DNA of 64,000 nt from Anastatus disparis (taxonomy: Eukaryota; Arthropoda; Insecta; Hymenoptera; Eupelmidae): contig JAFFSR010000347.1 in NCBI GenBank assembly GCA_017163975.1, positions 8,952,001 through 9,016,000 on the forward strand. Reading direction: 5' to 3'. A model generated the notes under the pieces. It was not told the origin of the DNA and searched no databases. It was given only the letters and a program-made list of their open reading frames with translations. Positions 23,866 to 35,551 of the stretch are shown piece after piece. Position numbers and translations under genes: made by a program. Each line of letters begins with the position of its first letter. Positions within the stretch are counted from its first letter, which is position 1.

Positions 23866-25958
23866 CTTTTACAAATAAAAAAGAAATATGAAAAACTAAG
23901 TAAAAAAAAATATTTCCATAGAAATCTTCTATAACAATATATTTTAAATTTACATTGTTACCATCAATTTTATGTAATTCATTTTTCGCGAACTGACAAT
24001 GTTTTAACAGAATTGGATACAAGAAATTTTAATTCTACTTTTTCCGGTATTTAAACACAATATCATTATTTTAATTTTTGTGCAGTCTCCAAATACTCCT
24101 ACAATTTTATAAAAGAAATAAATAAACTTGGCTCAAACTTCTTAAATCATCTTCTAATATTGAATAATTTTTTTGCAAAAATTATATTAATAGGTTTGGT
24201 ATTTACATTGACAAGTAATTCTCAAAAACTTCACTAAAAGATATATTAAAATTGTTAAATCTTTTATTCGTTTCCTAATTACAATAATGATTTACAATTT
24301 TAAAATTTTAAAATTAAATAAATAAATTTTAAAATGTATAAAATTCATTTGTAATATAATTTAGGTTAAGTATGAAATTTGAGAAAGGTGGATGCTTACT
24401 GTTGTAATTAAACATAAAATTCAATACATGTCATCATTTATACGATTTACCCTAAAAAAAAGAAATATGTATGGGTGCAGTCAGATGAGTAGAAAAGAGA
24501 CTGCCAAATAGAGGATGCATAATAGAAACAACCAATCAGCGCTATTCGGCAAGTTTCATGCGAAGAATAGAATTATATTCTCTATTCCAATATAGAATGG
24601 AAAAGCGAGTTGCGATACGAAGTAAATAAACAAAAATAATTAAATTATAAATACAAATCTACTTCATTCATTTTAAAACAAATTGTAGAAAATCGCTCTG
24701 TATGAGCTACAATTTTAAAGAGGTTATGTTTATGTTTACGCGACCTAATACCCAAGCATCTTTCCATTCCACGGATTTTTTCCCTCTATGGTCACATGGA
24801 GAAAAAAAATAGTAGAATAGGCGGTAGAATAGAAAAATGAATATATAGCTAAATGTTTGTTTTAATCAATTCATTTTGTTGTCTTTTTCAAGTTTTTAAA
24901 AAGAATTGTAAAAAACATGTACTTTTTTCAAATATATAATTTCCTTAGATCTTAAGTCAGTCTTTGATACAGTTGTTAAGAATATTTACATTAAAATCAC
25001 ATTGTAAAAAACATAGTCTTTTTTCAAATATATAATTTCCTTAAATATTAAGTCATTCTTTGATGCAGTTAGTAAGAATATTTACATTAAAATCACATTT
25101 TAAAAAATAAAATCAAATTTCTTAAACTTAATATGCTCTATGAGAAAGCATTGCACTAAAGCCCTTAGCAACGTTTTTTTAACATACGTATTATCAATAA
25201 AGAAAAAACGCTTATAAAAAAGTATTTTTAACTTTGATGGATGTTTATAAAATTTTATGTTAATCTTTATATACAGATGACAACATTAATAAATGTAAAT
25301 ATAGAAATACATAGCATATTAGTAATGCTACTATACAGCAAAAAAACATGTTTTAAATTTTTATCCTTGCTTTTTTGTCTAAATGACATAAATTATAACA
25401 AATAAAAACCCTTTATATGTAATGTTTCAAGAAACATTTCATGTAAAGTTTTCAAATTATTTAATAGATTTTGCAATTAAATTTTACAAAATTCATAGTT
25501 AAATTTCACGAAATCTTTCGAAAATATTTAATGATATGTTTCTTGAAATATATTAGAAATGTTGCAACAAAACATTTCATGATATATTTTAAAAATATTT
25601 CTAAGATACCCATTGAAAAGTTTTTATCGTAATATTGAATAAATAAATATTACAGAAATATTTTACGAAAGGTTTCAAAAAATATTTAATAAATATTTTT
25701 TGGCAACATTTTATGGAATCAGAAACAATATATTTATGTAACAATCATTATACAAACGAATTATTTTAACTTATATCAAAAATATAAATATTTATTAATT
25801 AGCAAAATGAATATAAATCTTATATTTAAATTTACAAGTTTTTTTATAATTGTATAAAATAAAAATAATGACAAATGATTATTAATTATTTTTAATATAT
25901 AATTAATTAAAACATTTCAATTTTAAAACTTAAACTCATCACGTTACAATATATTTTT
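23866..25958. other. AT-rich DNA with repeat shreds
   Basis: No gene seen. It includes the 2 x 96 bp tandem LINE fragment (24905-25096) and a stretch at about 25410-25730 made of ATGTTTCAAGAAACATTTC-like words recalling the CCCACACAGC family interior but without its termini. About 24470-24850 is slightly richer in GC but has no long frame. Confidence 0.5.
24905..25096 (+). repeat. Tandem 2 x 96 bp fragment carrying an RT motif
   Basis: Two units of 96 bp, starting ATTGTAAAAAACAT at 24905 and 25001. Each reads through the RT motif A-like peptide SLDLKSVFD or its decayed version in the same frame (96 is 32 codons). It looks like a tandem duplication of a LINE shred. The first part of the unit also occurs near 20900, and the motif occurs inverted at 23000-23053. 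Confidence 0.5.
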
Positions 25959-26235
25959 TTAAGACCAAGCTGGAGTACAGTCGACGGTAATATATTCTAT
26001 GATAATTCTTTTTTCAAAATTTGAAAATTAACCTATAAAAATGAGCGAACTAACGGAATCATCCAGTAAGATTACGTTATTTTGAAATTGCAGAAAAAGA
26101 ATTATCATAGAATATGTTACCGTCGACTGTACAATCTAATACCGACCGAGCAACAATTGAGTTTTTTGTTATTTACTCAAGTATTAATCGATGTAAATCA
26201 ATTAGAAAAAAACAGCGAATCCAGCCTGCTCTTAA
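25959..26235. mobile_element. TTAA MITE family C, copy 2, internally deleted, with nested MITE
   Basis: Begins TTAAGACCAAGCTGGAGTA and ends CAGCCTGCTCTTAA. Compared with copy 4 (62994) it has lost its central stem of roughly 270 bp, and it is split after GGAGTA by a 152-bp element with TA duplication. The remaining body (ACCGACCGAGCAACAATTGA and TTATTTACTCAAGTATTAAT) is clearly family C. Confidence 0.8.
25978..26129. mobile_element. Small TA-target MITE (CAGTCGACGG ends) nested in family C
   Basis: CAGTCGACGGTAA at the left and TTACCGTCGACTG at the right; the inner arms AGAATTATCATAGAATAT also pair. TA stands at both borders, and removing element plus one TA restores the family C sequence seen at 62994-63040. 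This is the signature of a Tc1/mariner-type non-autonomous insertion. Confidence 0.85.
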
Positions 26236-27221
26236 TTTAAATATGAAAATTTTATCTATTGAAATTATTATTAAAATCGAAAAGTTTATAATTTTTAATA
26301 TTAATTTTAGACCCGTGTACAAATTACGTAAGGTTGATAGGGGGACAAAGGGTGTCCAAATAACTTATAATCTCTTACATAGATGGAAAGAGTAGGTTTA
26401 AAAATATTTTACAAGAGTTTACCTTTATTTTTATATATAATTATACACCGATTATATACAATTATACATAGTTTATGTACAATTTTATATACTTTATTTT
26501 GTATAATAATACATAATTTGTATAAGTCTACATGTTCTCACATGTATCTATATATTTATAAATATTCACATGATAGTTTATATTATTATAAGAATACTGT
26601 CCCTACATGATTCTAAATAAATAAATACAAAGAAGACTAATGATACAGAAATACGTATTAATACATATGATTTTTTATTAACACTATAATTTTAAGATTA
26701 GAAATTATAATTTCAAATTGACGATTATCATATTCATTTATTAATAAATGAAAAAATTTTAAGATTATGAAATTACGATTTAATCTAACGATTATCATAT
26801 TCATTTATTAATAAATGAAAAAATTCTATGATAAAAAAAACTTTGTTTTCAAATGTAATTTTTATTATTCTAGACCCACTTAATTAACAAAACGTTAAAT
26901 AAAGTAAGAAGTTACACTTAGAAAAAAAAAAAAAAAATACAGACCCTTACATATAAATAATGAAAAGTCGTATGTAATGAAAATATCCTTACGTAATTTG
27001 TACGTGGCCCATTTAATAATAATTGAAAAGTATAATAACTGCGTATATTTTAAATAAAAAAATTTTGAATTCAAAGTAGAAAATTAAAAAATTATTAATA
27101 AAATATATATGTATATAGTAAATTATACATAAGTTATAAATAATAAAACTTCATAATATTAAAAAATATTAAATTACACTATATATAATATAATAAGTAT
27201 TATTATAATAATTTAGCAATA
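26236..27221. other. AT-rich DNA, possible old inverted pair
   Basis: ACCCGTGTACAAATTACGTAAGG (26313; core GTACAAATTACGTAAGG) is repeated inverted at about 26989 (CCTTACGTAATTTGTAC), so an old ~700 bp inverted-repeat element may lie here. A short direct repeat (CGATTATCATATTCATTTAT) occurs at about 26722 and 26788. No convincing coding. Confidence 0.4.
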
Positions 27222-27575
27222 AATATGTTAACTTGCACTAAATGCAATCGATCATTTGAGAGACATAACCATTTATTAAAACATAATAAGAAATTTCATT
27301 CATCAAAAATATATATTTGTTATATATGTGGAACAATATTAAAATATAAAAGGGGTTATATAAGACATTTAAAAAAACATAACAAACCTTAAAAATTAGA
27401 ATGTTCTATTTGCAAAAATAAATATGTAAGAAATGAACATTGAATAAGACATTGACAAAGTCATGCATCTAATTATAATAATATTTGCAACATTTGTGCA
27501 AAAAGATTTCATCGAGACGATAATTTATTACGTCATATAAAAATACATAAAAATGTAATGTATATATTAATAACA
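27222..27575 (+). pseudogene. Decayed C2H2 zinc-finger gene, four fingers
   Basis: From ATG at 27222 one frame shows four units of the form C-x2-C-x12-H-x3/4-H. Fingers 1 and 2 are intact (CTKCNRSF...H...H and CYICG...H...H). After a TAA near 27390 the third follows in frame with two TGA codons inside it. The fourth (CNICAKRFHRDDNLLRH) is intact again. Linkers are short and Lys/His rich, and codon use is extremely AT-rich. Further protein-like codons follow to about 27700, where the LTR starts. It could be a host zinc-finger relic or the DNA-binding protein of a mobile element or virus; the sequence alone does not decide. Confidence 0.6.
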
Positions 27576-27730
27576 TTAGAAGAATTAATACAATAAATAT
27601 ATAAAAATAATATCTTATTTATGATATTTTTAAAAACTAAAATTGTAATAGGAGATCAATCAACGTATATATTAAAAACTTTATTAAGAAAATCAAAAAT
27701 ATAATATATGTTATAAATATTTTTGATTAC

Positions 27731-28836
27731 TGTCGCGGTATTCTACTGTGTTCGAATCTTGCGCGTTGAGGTAAAATTAAATGACACGCGCTCAGTCATA
27801 TACCTCGTATAAGTTACGTCAAGAAGCACGTAACTCGATTAGCAGCGCGCGCGCGAGGAGCAAGAAAGCCACGAGGCGAGACAGAACATTTCCGGCTGTT
27901 CATAAGCGCACACGTTGGCTTATATATATTGCTGCCCTGTGCGGGAGACATTGTTTAGCGGCCTACAAGCACGCATCATCGCCATATCTTTCGGCTTTTA
28001 TTTAAGTCTTAACGCGTTGGTGTAGTGCCGCATATAGTTTTGGATAAAAGGATAAAGGAAGATCGTTGCTAGAAGATCGTCATCATCTCCTGGTTGTACG
28101 TGCTGGTTTTGGCTGCCTCCGAGGAGTCGCAGCGATTAGGAAATCGATCTTTTGCTTGGCTGTTCCCTTCGAGCCTCAGCGACCGGGTTGCAACGTGCTG
28201 TCTATATCGTTGGCCAACGGCGGTATATCTCTGGCGTATGTATTGCTATTATCATAGAAGCTTCTACGCATATTTGTAAGTTTATCTTATTATATCTACG
28301 TGGCTAGGATTTCTTTCCTCGAGGAAATCTTAGCGTAGAGAGTTTAATTTAGTTCGCGTCACGTCCCCCCCTTAGAATTATTATTATTATTAACTCTCAT
28401 TCTTATTTTTTTATTTAAATTCATTTTATTGTATTTCTTTCTTTGCATAATTAATAAATTTACATTAAGTTTAAAGACCTGCATCCATTTTCTTACCCCG
28501 ACGCCTCCGCGGTCCTTATTTTTGATATCATATAATATATACATTTTTGTGTGAAATAAGGAAAGCTGTGCTACCGGCATCGCGTCTCTCGATCAGGTAA
28601 GAGAGAGAAAGAGAGAGAGAGAGACGCTCAGCGACGAGTATATAGTACGAAGTCTTGTCGCTAGTCAATATACGTTTGACTAACTAGCACCATAGAATTT
28701 GCCGCGTAATATATATATGATTATTCTCTTACGAGTTGTCGGCAACTCTATCTATATAAAATATTTTGACTTAGCTAAATTCTACATTAAATTAAAAGCT
28801 ATTTCTTTTTTTGTAACGGTCAAAATAACCGTTACA
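27731..28836 (+). repeat. Ty3/gypsy LTR, 5' copy
   Basis: Begins TGTCGCGGTATTC and ends AACCGTTACA (TG...CA). It aligns along most of its length with 50130-51152. It carries about 118 bp (28553-28671, with a GA-rich tract) absent from the 3' copy and lacks the AATAAA-containing bases present in the other at about 50412. A 74-codon frame (27781) is open in both copies, but the differences are mostly amino-acid changing, so I do not call it a gene. CpG-rich compared with the surroundings. Confidence 0.85.
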
Positions 28837-28839
28837 AAA

Positions 28840-28850
28840 TGGCGCCCAAT
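28840..28850 (+). promoter_or_regulatory. Primer-binding site
   Basis: TGGCGCCCAAT starts four bases after the LTR end. This is the form of a tRNA-primed minus-strand start site in gypsy-type elements (TGGCGCC is complementary to a tRNA 3' end including CCA; tRNA-Lys-like). It identifies the upstream repeat as a 5' LTR and not a solo LTR. Confidence 0.75.
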
Positions 28851-29530
28851 GTATAGATGCATCAACGGGATCAGGTCTTTGCGCGTTATATAATAAACCA
28901 AAATTTGCAAATCGTGTCGAGCAAGTAGCCGGCGTCGAAGCGAACAGGCTTCGCGTTGCTTAAAAATTTTTGTATTAAAGATGGCGTTTGCCTATAGCAA
29001 AAATTAAGTACAACACGTGTTAAATAAAAATTTTTTTTTCTTTCGTGAAACGAAATTATTATTACAAAAATTTATTGAATTTAAAATTGAAAAATTTTTT
29101 CTTTTTTTTTCGCTTTCCTTTTTGTGATTTTTTCGGAAATATAAGATAAAATTTTCTTTAAAAATAAAATTGTGTCCCCACGTGTCCCAGCAAAAATTTT
29201 CTTTTTTTCTCTAGATAACGCGCAAGTATTGTCGACGTTTGCTAGAGTCAGAGTGCAAAAGATAAAAACTCTGCATGCTTTTGTTCGCTTTAAGAGAAAA
29301 AGCGAACAGGCATTTAGAATTTATTTAAAATAAAAACGTGCGTTAGTTATATAACCCTATTGCCGAGTAGGTCGTTAGTCATAGTTGCTTGACTTTAATG
29401 GTGAGAGAGAAATATAGATTTCAACTGTCGAGGAAGTTGAAATTAGATTTGTTATTAACAACCCTTCAATATAATAAGAATCTAACCTCAATAAGAGCAT
29501 AAAGTGTAATTTTTTTATATATTTAATATA
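28851..29530 (+). other. Retrotransposon leader (untranslated)
   Basis: Sequence downstream of the primer-binding site with blocks richer in GC (for example GTAGCCGGCGTCGAAGCG at 28926) and no long frame. The end is uncertain: by about 29530 the sequence becomes simple AT repeat. The gag continuation, if this is one element, lies at 42395. Confidence 0.5.
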
Positions 29531-29599
29531 AAATTCAATTAAATAAAAGTTAATATATATATATATATATATGTATATATATTTGTGCTTTGTACTTTT

Positions 29600-29765
29600 C
29601 TAGGACATATATTTTTTGGATCGGAAGGAGTATATAACGTTTGTTTCTAGGATCCCAGAAAATATTTAGTACCTTTTTTCTGGGATCCTAGAAAACAGTT
29701 GAACTTTTTCTGGGATGAAGGGAGAAATAAATCAATTTCGATTTCTAGGATCCTAGAAATACATT
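29600..29765. repeat. Cluster of GGATCC-centred palindromes
   Basis: TTTCTAGGATCCCAGAAA (29645), TTCTGGGATCCTAGAAAA (about 29676), TTTTCTGGGATGAAGG (about 29708) and TTTCTAGGATCCTAGAAA (29741) occur within 120 bp, alternating in orientation. Each can form a hairpin. The spacer AACAGTTGAACTT between units recurs in the centre of the TTAA MITE at 35959. Function unknown. Confidence 0.6.
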
Positions 29766-29930
29766 ATCATTATATTAGTTTGTACTTATATGTGAGGTTG
29801 GTTTCAGAAGAAAAACCACATGAAATTTGAAAATTTCAATGATTTTTATGAGATAATTAGAAAGAAATAAATAATAGATAAACATATAATATATTGCATA
29901 TTCATGGAAAACTTGATTGTACTTGATCTA

Positions 29931-30210
29931 TTAAGAGTCGGCCGTATATCTTTGTTTTTGTCTAATCAAATTTTCGTTATAATTGATAAATTAAATGTTT
30001 TAATAAAAATGTAGGGGCTGAGCGCTGTAGAGCAAAAAACGAGCAAAGGATTCTATTCTATGAAAAATATAAAATTTTCATAAAATAGAATCCTTTGCTC
30101 GTTTCTTGCTCTACAGCGCTCAGCCCCTACATTTTTATAAAAACATTTAATTTATTTATTATAACGAAAATTTGATAAGACAAGGATAAAGCTATACGGC
30201 CGACTCTTAA
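29931..30210. mobile_element. TTAA MITE family A, copy 1 (complete)
   Basis: 280 bp from TTAA to TTAA, ends TTAAGAGTCGGCCGTAT and ATACGGCCGACTCTTAA. A near-perfect palindrome: GTAGGGGCTGAGCGCTGTAG pairs with its complement on the right. Further copies occur at 35440 (partial), 35959 and 42163 (half). The terminal words resemble family C (TTAAGAGCAGGCCG), suggesting related transposases. No coding. Confidence 0.9.
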
Positions 30211-30395
30211 CACTAGCTTTTAGTACATTTTAAATGAATAAAATATATTATTTTATAAGTTTCACAAACATGTTGAAAAAAACAATTAAAAATTCATGAA
30301 ACCAAAAACCAATTTAAAAAATGTCAAAACAAAAAAATAAATTGTCAATCAAGTATTTAATATTCTTCTCCCTATTGAAAATGATGACGTAATTA

Positions 30396-31471
30396 CACTA
30401 CCCTCCTACCACATTTGCCCACCCTACATGAAAATCGATAAAACTTTAAAGTTTTGTGGCTCAGTAAAAAATAGTCGAAATTAAAAAATTCCGACGGGGT
30501 TTTAAAAAGGGTTTAAAAACCTTTAGTTTAAGCCGAGTTGAGCAAAAAAAAATTAAAAAATGCATGGCTTTTGCGTAAAAAAAATAAACTAACTAAAAAA
30601 TATTCAATTTTTTTGCCCTATTCAAATGCCTGCCATTTTTTTGCGGAAATTATCGAATCATAGAAAAACAAAATGGAAGTAAAAGCCAAAGGAGTCACCC
30701 TTAAAATGAGCTATAGAAAGCTCATTTGTGATCGATTTTACGGTAGTTATGGTCATTTTTTATGAAAAAAAACGATTTTTTTTAATAGCTATTATCTCAA
30801 AAAATACGCATGATATAAAAAAATTTTTAATGAAAAAACTGTTTATTTTTGAGTCAAAAATATAAATATTTAGATTTAACTGAAATCCGGGAGAAAAATT
30901 TTTTTTTTAAATTCATCAAAATATAAATATTGAATAAATGTATTTTTTTTCAATAGGATCAAAAATGAATAAAATCTTTTTTTACTGATTCTCAGTTCAA
31001 CCTGAATATTTATTTTTTTGACTCAAAAATAAACAACTTTTTTATTAAAAATTTTTTTACATCGTGCGTATTTTTTAAGATAATAGCTATTAAAAAAATC
31101 GTTTTTTTTCATAAAAAATGACCATAACTACCTTAAAATCGATCATAAATGTGCTTTCTATAGCTCATTTTAAAGGTGACTCCTTTAGCTTTTACCTCCA
31201 TTTTGTTTTTCTATGATTCAATAATTTCCGCAAAAATGGCAGGCATTTGAATAGGGACAAAAAAATTGAATATTTTTTAGTTAGTTTTTTACGCATAAGG
31301 CATGCATTTTTTAATTTTTCCTTGCTCAACTCGGCTTAAACTAAAGGTTTTTAAACCCTTTTTAAAACCCCGTCGGAATTTTTTAATTACGACTATTTTT
31401 CACTGAGCCACAAAACTTTAAAGTTTTATCGATTTTCATGTAGGGTGGGCAAATGTGACTGGAGGGTAGTG
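30396..31471. mobile_element. Palindromic TA-target element (CACTACCCTCC ends)
   Basis: CACTACCCTCC at the left and GGAGGGTAGTG at the right, with TA outside both. The arms are nearly perfect inverted copies over about 500 bp each (ATTTGCCCACCCTACATG, CCGACGGGGTTTTAAAAAGG, GGAGTCACCCTTAAAATGAG), with a small loop near 30925. The subterminal TTTGCCCAxCCTA block is shared with the element at 15834, so the two families are related. No coding. Confidence 0.85.
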
Positions 31472-31473
31472 TA

Positions 31474-32060
31474 TGTTATGTGATTTTGTTATACACCAAA
31501 TTTACGTACTCGTTATGAAGAAAATTTAAATGTTCAGTTACGTAACAATTCTAATTCTATTTGTATAAATTATGTAATTTTTTTTGTAATTTCCTACTTT
31601 TTATGAAACTTTGTAGAGAAATTTCGTTCGGATTTCGTAATTCTGTGATATAGTTCGATATGAGTTACGTGATTTCGTATAGGTTTCGTAATTCTATTAT
31701 ATAATTTAGAAATGATTACGTAATTTTATTACGTAAGAAAATTATGTTATTTCCCATGAATGAGGTCATTTTGTTACGTTATTTATGATAATAATTACCA
31801 ATTTAAAAGAACTAACAATTACCACATTAATTTAATATTTTTAAATTATTTCACAGAATTAGAAAATTACGTATATTTAAATACGTCATTTTTATCATAA
31901 ATTACGTAAGAAAATTACCCAATTTCTAGAAAATTACGTAATTTCGTTATGTCGTAAAATAAAGTTATTGTTTTGAAATTACGTAACAAAGCTACGAAAT
32001 TCATACGAAATTACGTAGCTCATATGTAATTACGTCATAAAATGATAGAATATGTAGGGA
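31474..32060. repeat. ACGTAA-rich repeat field
   Basis: TTACGTAA, ACGTAATT and ATTTCGTAAT-like words recur many times in both orientations (for example 31735, 31905, 31935, 31990). The composition matches the interior of the large palindrome at 37681-40600, so this may be a truncated relative. No coding. Confidence 0.55.
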
Positions 32061-32954
32061 ATTTCCTAATAAAATTTCGTGATCGGTATAGAATTACAAA
32101 ACAAAAGACTTTTTTACGAAACTCGTTACGACCCTCGCCTTTTTTTCAAGAAATTTAAACTTCTCGTTTTGTAGAAACGCCGTTTCTCTAATGATCAAGA
32201 GAACGATACGTTGTATCTCTATTAATTTGATAACTAAAATTAATTTGAAAAATAAGATATAATTAAATTTACTAGTATGATTCAAATGTAAATTTATCAA
32301 AATTCCTAAATATATCGAACCGTGCGGTGAAGCCGTCACGAGAAAATGATCGATTTATTTTTATATACGCGGTTACAACTACACGTATTATCAATAAATT
32401 TAATGTGTCATATTATGTGTAAATTGTAATGTTCATAAGTGTAGGGCGAGAGCTAATCCGTTTGCAGCCAGGACGCCATGCCTGACTTCTTCGAGATCGT
32501 ATGCTCAAGGAAGGATCAAAGTAAAAGGATAGGAAAACAGAAAAAGGTCCTGCTTAAATGCCTCTCACCACTTAATACTATAAACTACGTTAATTTGAAC
32601 TTGCAAAGGCAATAAGTAAAGAAACCACTATTACCCCTGCAAGAATAACCAATAAATTCAAGATTTTATAAATGCACTAGCACTGAATTTAATTAACACC
32701 ATTCAAGTAGACAACGGGTTTGTAATTGAAGATTAATTCGACTGCTTCGCCGTCACACGTCTACTTGAACGAAAGAAACTCAAACAGAACAATTATTTTA
32801 ATTTTAAATGTTTATTTAACTAGACCAAGGATGAGAGTGAGCTCTCAACATTACTTTTCGCTTCAGGACACCTCGCATTTTAGCCGTCGACGATGTTATT
32901 CTCCTTCTCTAACGCTTTAGAGAAGGGATATAACGTGTACATCATATATCTTAA
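32061..32954. other. No gene recognised; probable upstream part of the DIRS-like remnant
   Basis: Includes moderately GC-richer patches (32440-32540, 32740-32950). GCCGTCAC occurs at about 32329 and 32751. No reverse transcriptase motif is readable, although a DIRS-like element would carry one upstream of the RNase H part at 32955. Confidence 0.4.
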
Positions 32955-33926
32955 ATGTACAGCGCGTTGGTAATAGTAGGACGTATGGGGGGTATCTGCA
33001 CGCACGTGAAAGCGCGTTCGGTTCTCGTTCGAGAACCGATTAAAGCGATGCCTCACAACGGAATATTATACACTAAAAATATGGAAAGGGAAAAGCTACT
33101 AGCACTAATAGGCAACGATTTTGATTATAAGAAAAAAATACAAATACCAAATAGTATACAATTAGATTTGATATGGTGGAGAAACTCTATAGAATCAACC
33201 GTAAACCCAATAAAAACATATTTATTAGAATTACTAGCCGTTAAGTAAGGGTTAGAGAAATCAGCCGAAAAAGAAAAAGATTGCCAGATTCTACTTAAAG
33301 TTGATAACACTTCTGCCATATCGTATATTAATAAAATATGTAGCATAAAATACGTAGAATATTTAAAATTAGCAACAAAAATATGGCTATGGGCAGAAGT
33401 GCGTCACATTTTTTTTTTGCGCTTCATACATAACATCAGCAGAAAATAAAAAGGCAGACTGGTTATCTCAACTTAACAACGAAGATACGGAATGGGAACT
33501 AGCGGATAATTTCTTCAAAGAAATAGTCGAAACATTCGGACAACCAGACGTAGATTTATTTGCTAATAAACATAATGTAAAATACGAACAGTTTTTTTCG
33601 TGGATGCCAGATAAAAAGCAATTAAAGCAGATGTGTTTACGACAAGTTAGCAAAATTTTTTGGTCTATGCATTCCCACCGTTTAATTTAATTTTAAAAAC
33701 ACTTGTAAAAATTAAACATGAACAAGTAACAGGCTTAATTGTAGTACCAGATTGGGCAAACCAACCATGGTACCCGCTATTTATATCAATGTTAATAGTA
33801 AAACCACTGAAATTTGAGCCAAATATTAATTTACTGCTTTCTTCCTACAAACTGAAACATCATCCGAAAGCAGAATCGCTATCATTACTGGTCGGCAAAG
33901 TATCAGGGAAGACTTTAGAAGAATAA
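32955..33926 (+). pseudogene. DIRS-like retrotransposon, RT tail and RNase H region (decayed)
   Basis: Reading frames broken by several stops and shifts spell a recognisable order: GILYTKxxE and DLIWWRNSI (about 33060-33190), VDNTSAISYINK (about 33300; first Asp as expected of an RNase H), WLWAE, then a second part with DLFANKHN and FSWMPDKK (about 33555-33615), VYAFPPFNLILK and VVPDWANQPWYPLF (about 33660-33785). This order is that of the RNase H and following domain of DIRS/YR retrotransposons. The RT itself is not found, so the 5' part is lost or too decayed. Confidence 0.65.
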
Positions 33927-34844
33927 ACGTGCTTACAGATACTGCAGAAATCCTGCTCTCGTCAATAACAGATTCAACCAATAAACAATACGAAACAGGA
34001 CTGAAAAAGTGGCAAATTTTCTGTTGTTAATCTAAGAAAGAAATTTATATTCTTATGCGAGAAAGTTTATTAGCCTTCTTAACAGGAAATTATAATAAAG
34101 GGGCGTCATACTCAACACTAAATACTTATAGATCAGCAATCTCTTCGCTAAGCTAGGACAAGATAGGTGAAGATTTATTAATAAGCCGATTTTTTAAAGG
34201 CGTATCATAATTAAAACCAACAAAACCAAAGTACGACTACACTTGGAATGTAGCTGTAGTGTTAGATTATTTAAAATATTGCGAGACTGATAGATTAGAA
34301 TTAGTGTCAAAGAAAACTGTAACTTTATTAGCTTTAATTACAGCACACATAATACAAATCTTAAGTAGTATAAAAATAAAAATATTATATTTAAAAATAA
34401 CAGTTTGGAGATTAAAATTCCAGATGTATTAAAAACATCTAGACCAGGGCGTTATCAAACTCTCTTAATTATACCAGAAAACAGCCAAAAGCCCAGGCTA
34501 TGTGTAAAATCTTGTATTTTGGAATGCATCAAAAAACGAAAAATATTAGAAATCAGAAGGGAAAAACTGTTTATATCATTTAGGAAACCATTTAAAGCAG
34601 TTGGCTCACAAACTTTGAGCAAATGGATTAAGATAGTCTTCTTAAAAGCGGTATAGATGTATCGATTTACTCTGCGCATTCCATTAGACATGCATCTACA
34701 TCTGCGGCGTTAGCCAAAGGTGTTGAGCTCAGTACAATATTTCGTACAGCAAACTGGTCAGAGAAATCGCATATATTTGCAAAATTTTATAATAAGCCTA
34801 TAATGCAAGATAGACAAGAATTTGCTAAAGCAATAGTAAAGTAA
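33927..34844 (+). pseudogene. DIRS-like tyrosine recombinase (decayed)
   Basis: Begins around LTDTAEILLSSIT (about 33930), continues in changing frames with TNKQYETGLKKW and YSTLNTYRSAIS (core-binding-like), and ends in frame with SAHSIRHASTSAAL (34671), containing the H-x-x-R box, and FAKFYNK with the catalytic-type Tyr, then TAA at 34842. Stops and at least three frame changes make it inactive. The tyrosine recombinase in place of a DDE integrase is what defines DIRS-type elements. Confidence 0.7.
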
Positions 34845-34949
34845 TAACTCGTTTATTTTCATGTATCATTAGTTTAGACATCCTTAATTGTTCACAAAGT
34901 TAATGTAAAAATTTATTAAAAACACTTAACTGAAAGAAAAATTGCTAAC

Positions 34950-35325
34950 TCTGAATAACTACACCATAATCTCAAGAACGAGGCTGATGAAATATAATTG
35001 TACGATTAAACGAATTAACCTGTACGTGAAGTTCGATCGCTATTATATGAAGAAGCCTCGTTCAAAGAGATTATCGCCCACCCAATAATATAAAATTATT
35101 CCCGATGTATTATCCCAAAGTACAGCAATTTTTTACTCTAAAAAATGAGAGCTCCCCGGCCGCAAACGACAACGACAAACGAGCGGTGGGGAGAAAACTT
35201 TTACTTATTTTAAGAGCGCTGTGGATTCGAGCAGGCGAAAGGGGAACTACACCATAATTTCTTCGAACGAGGCTTCTTCATATAATTGCGATCAAACTTA
35301 ACGTACAGGTAAGATCGTTTGATCG
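34950..35325. repeat. DIRS-like terminal repeats
   Basis: AACTACACCATAAT followed by a GAACGAGGCT block occurs directly repeated at about 34963 and 35248. An inverted version (AGAAGCCTCGTTCAAAGAG, about 35050) lies between. A mixture of direct and inverted copies just after the recombinase gene is the arrangement expected for DIRS termini and the internal complementary region. Confidence 0.6.
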
Positions 35326-35439
35326 TTCAATATTATTTTAAATTGACAATGTTATAATATGCTAAAAAATTATAAACCTCATGAATAGATAAAAAAAGAC
35401 TATTTTTTTAGACTATTTTGCAATTAAAAAAAGTTTTCT

Positions 35440-35546
35440 TATATTTTCCTAAATTTTCGTTATAATTAATAAATTAAATATGTATTTACAAATGTAGGGG
35501 TTGAGCACTGTAGAGCAAAAAACGAACAAAGGATTCTATTCTACGA
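35440..35546. mobile_element. TTAA MITE family A, partial copy
   Basis: Contains AATTTTCGTTATAATTAATA, GTAGGGGTTGAGCACTGTAG and AACGAACAAAGGATTCTATT, the left-arm sequence of family A, without either TTAA terminus. It stops where the GC-rich hairpin at 35552 begins. Confidence 0.7.
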
Positions 35547-35551
35547 ATAGT

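Noticed and set aside
27781..28005. 74-codon frame in the LTR, open in both LTR copies (also 50180-50404)
   Set aside because: Nine of 74 residues differ between the copies, and the base differences mostly change amino acids, so there is no sign of selection on a protein.
32440..32640. Possible SINE or tRNA-derived sequence in a GC-richer patch
   Set aside because: I could not find A- and B-box promoter elements with proper spacing or a tRNA cloverleaf.
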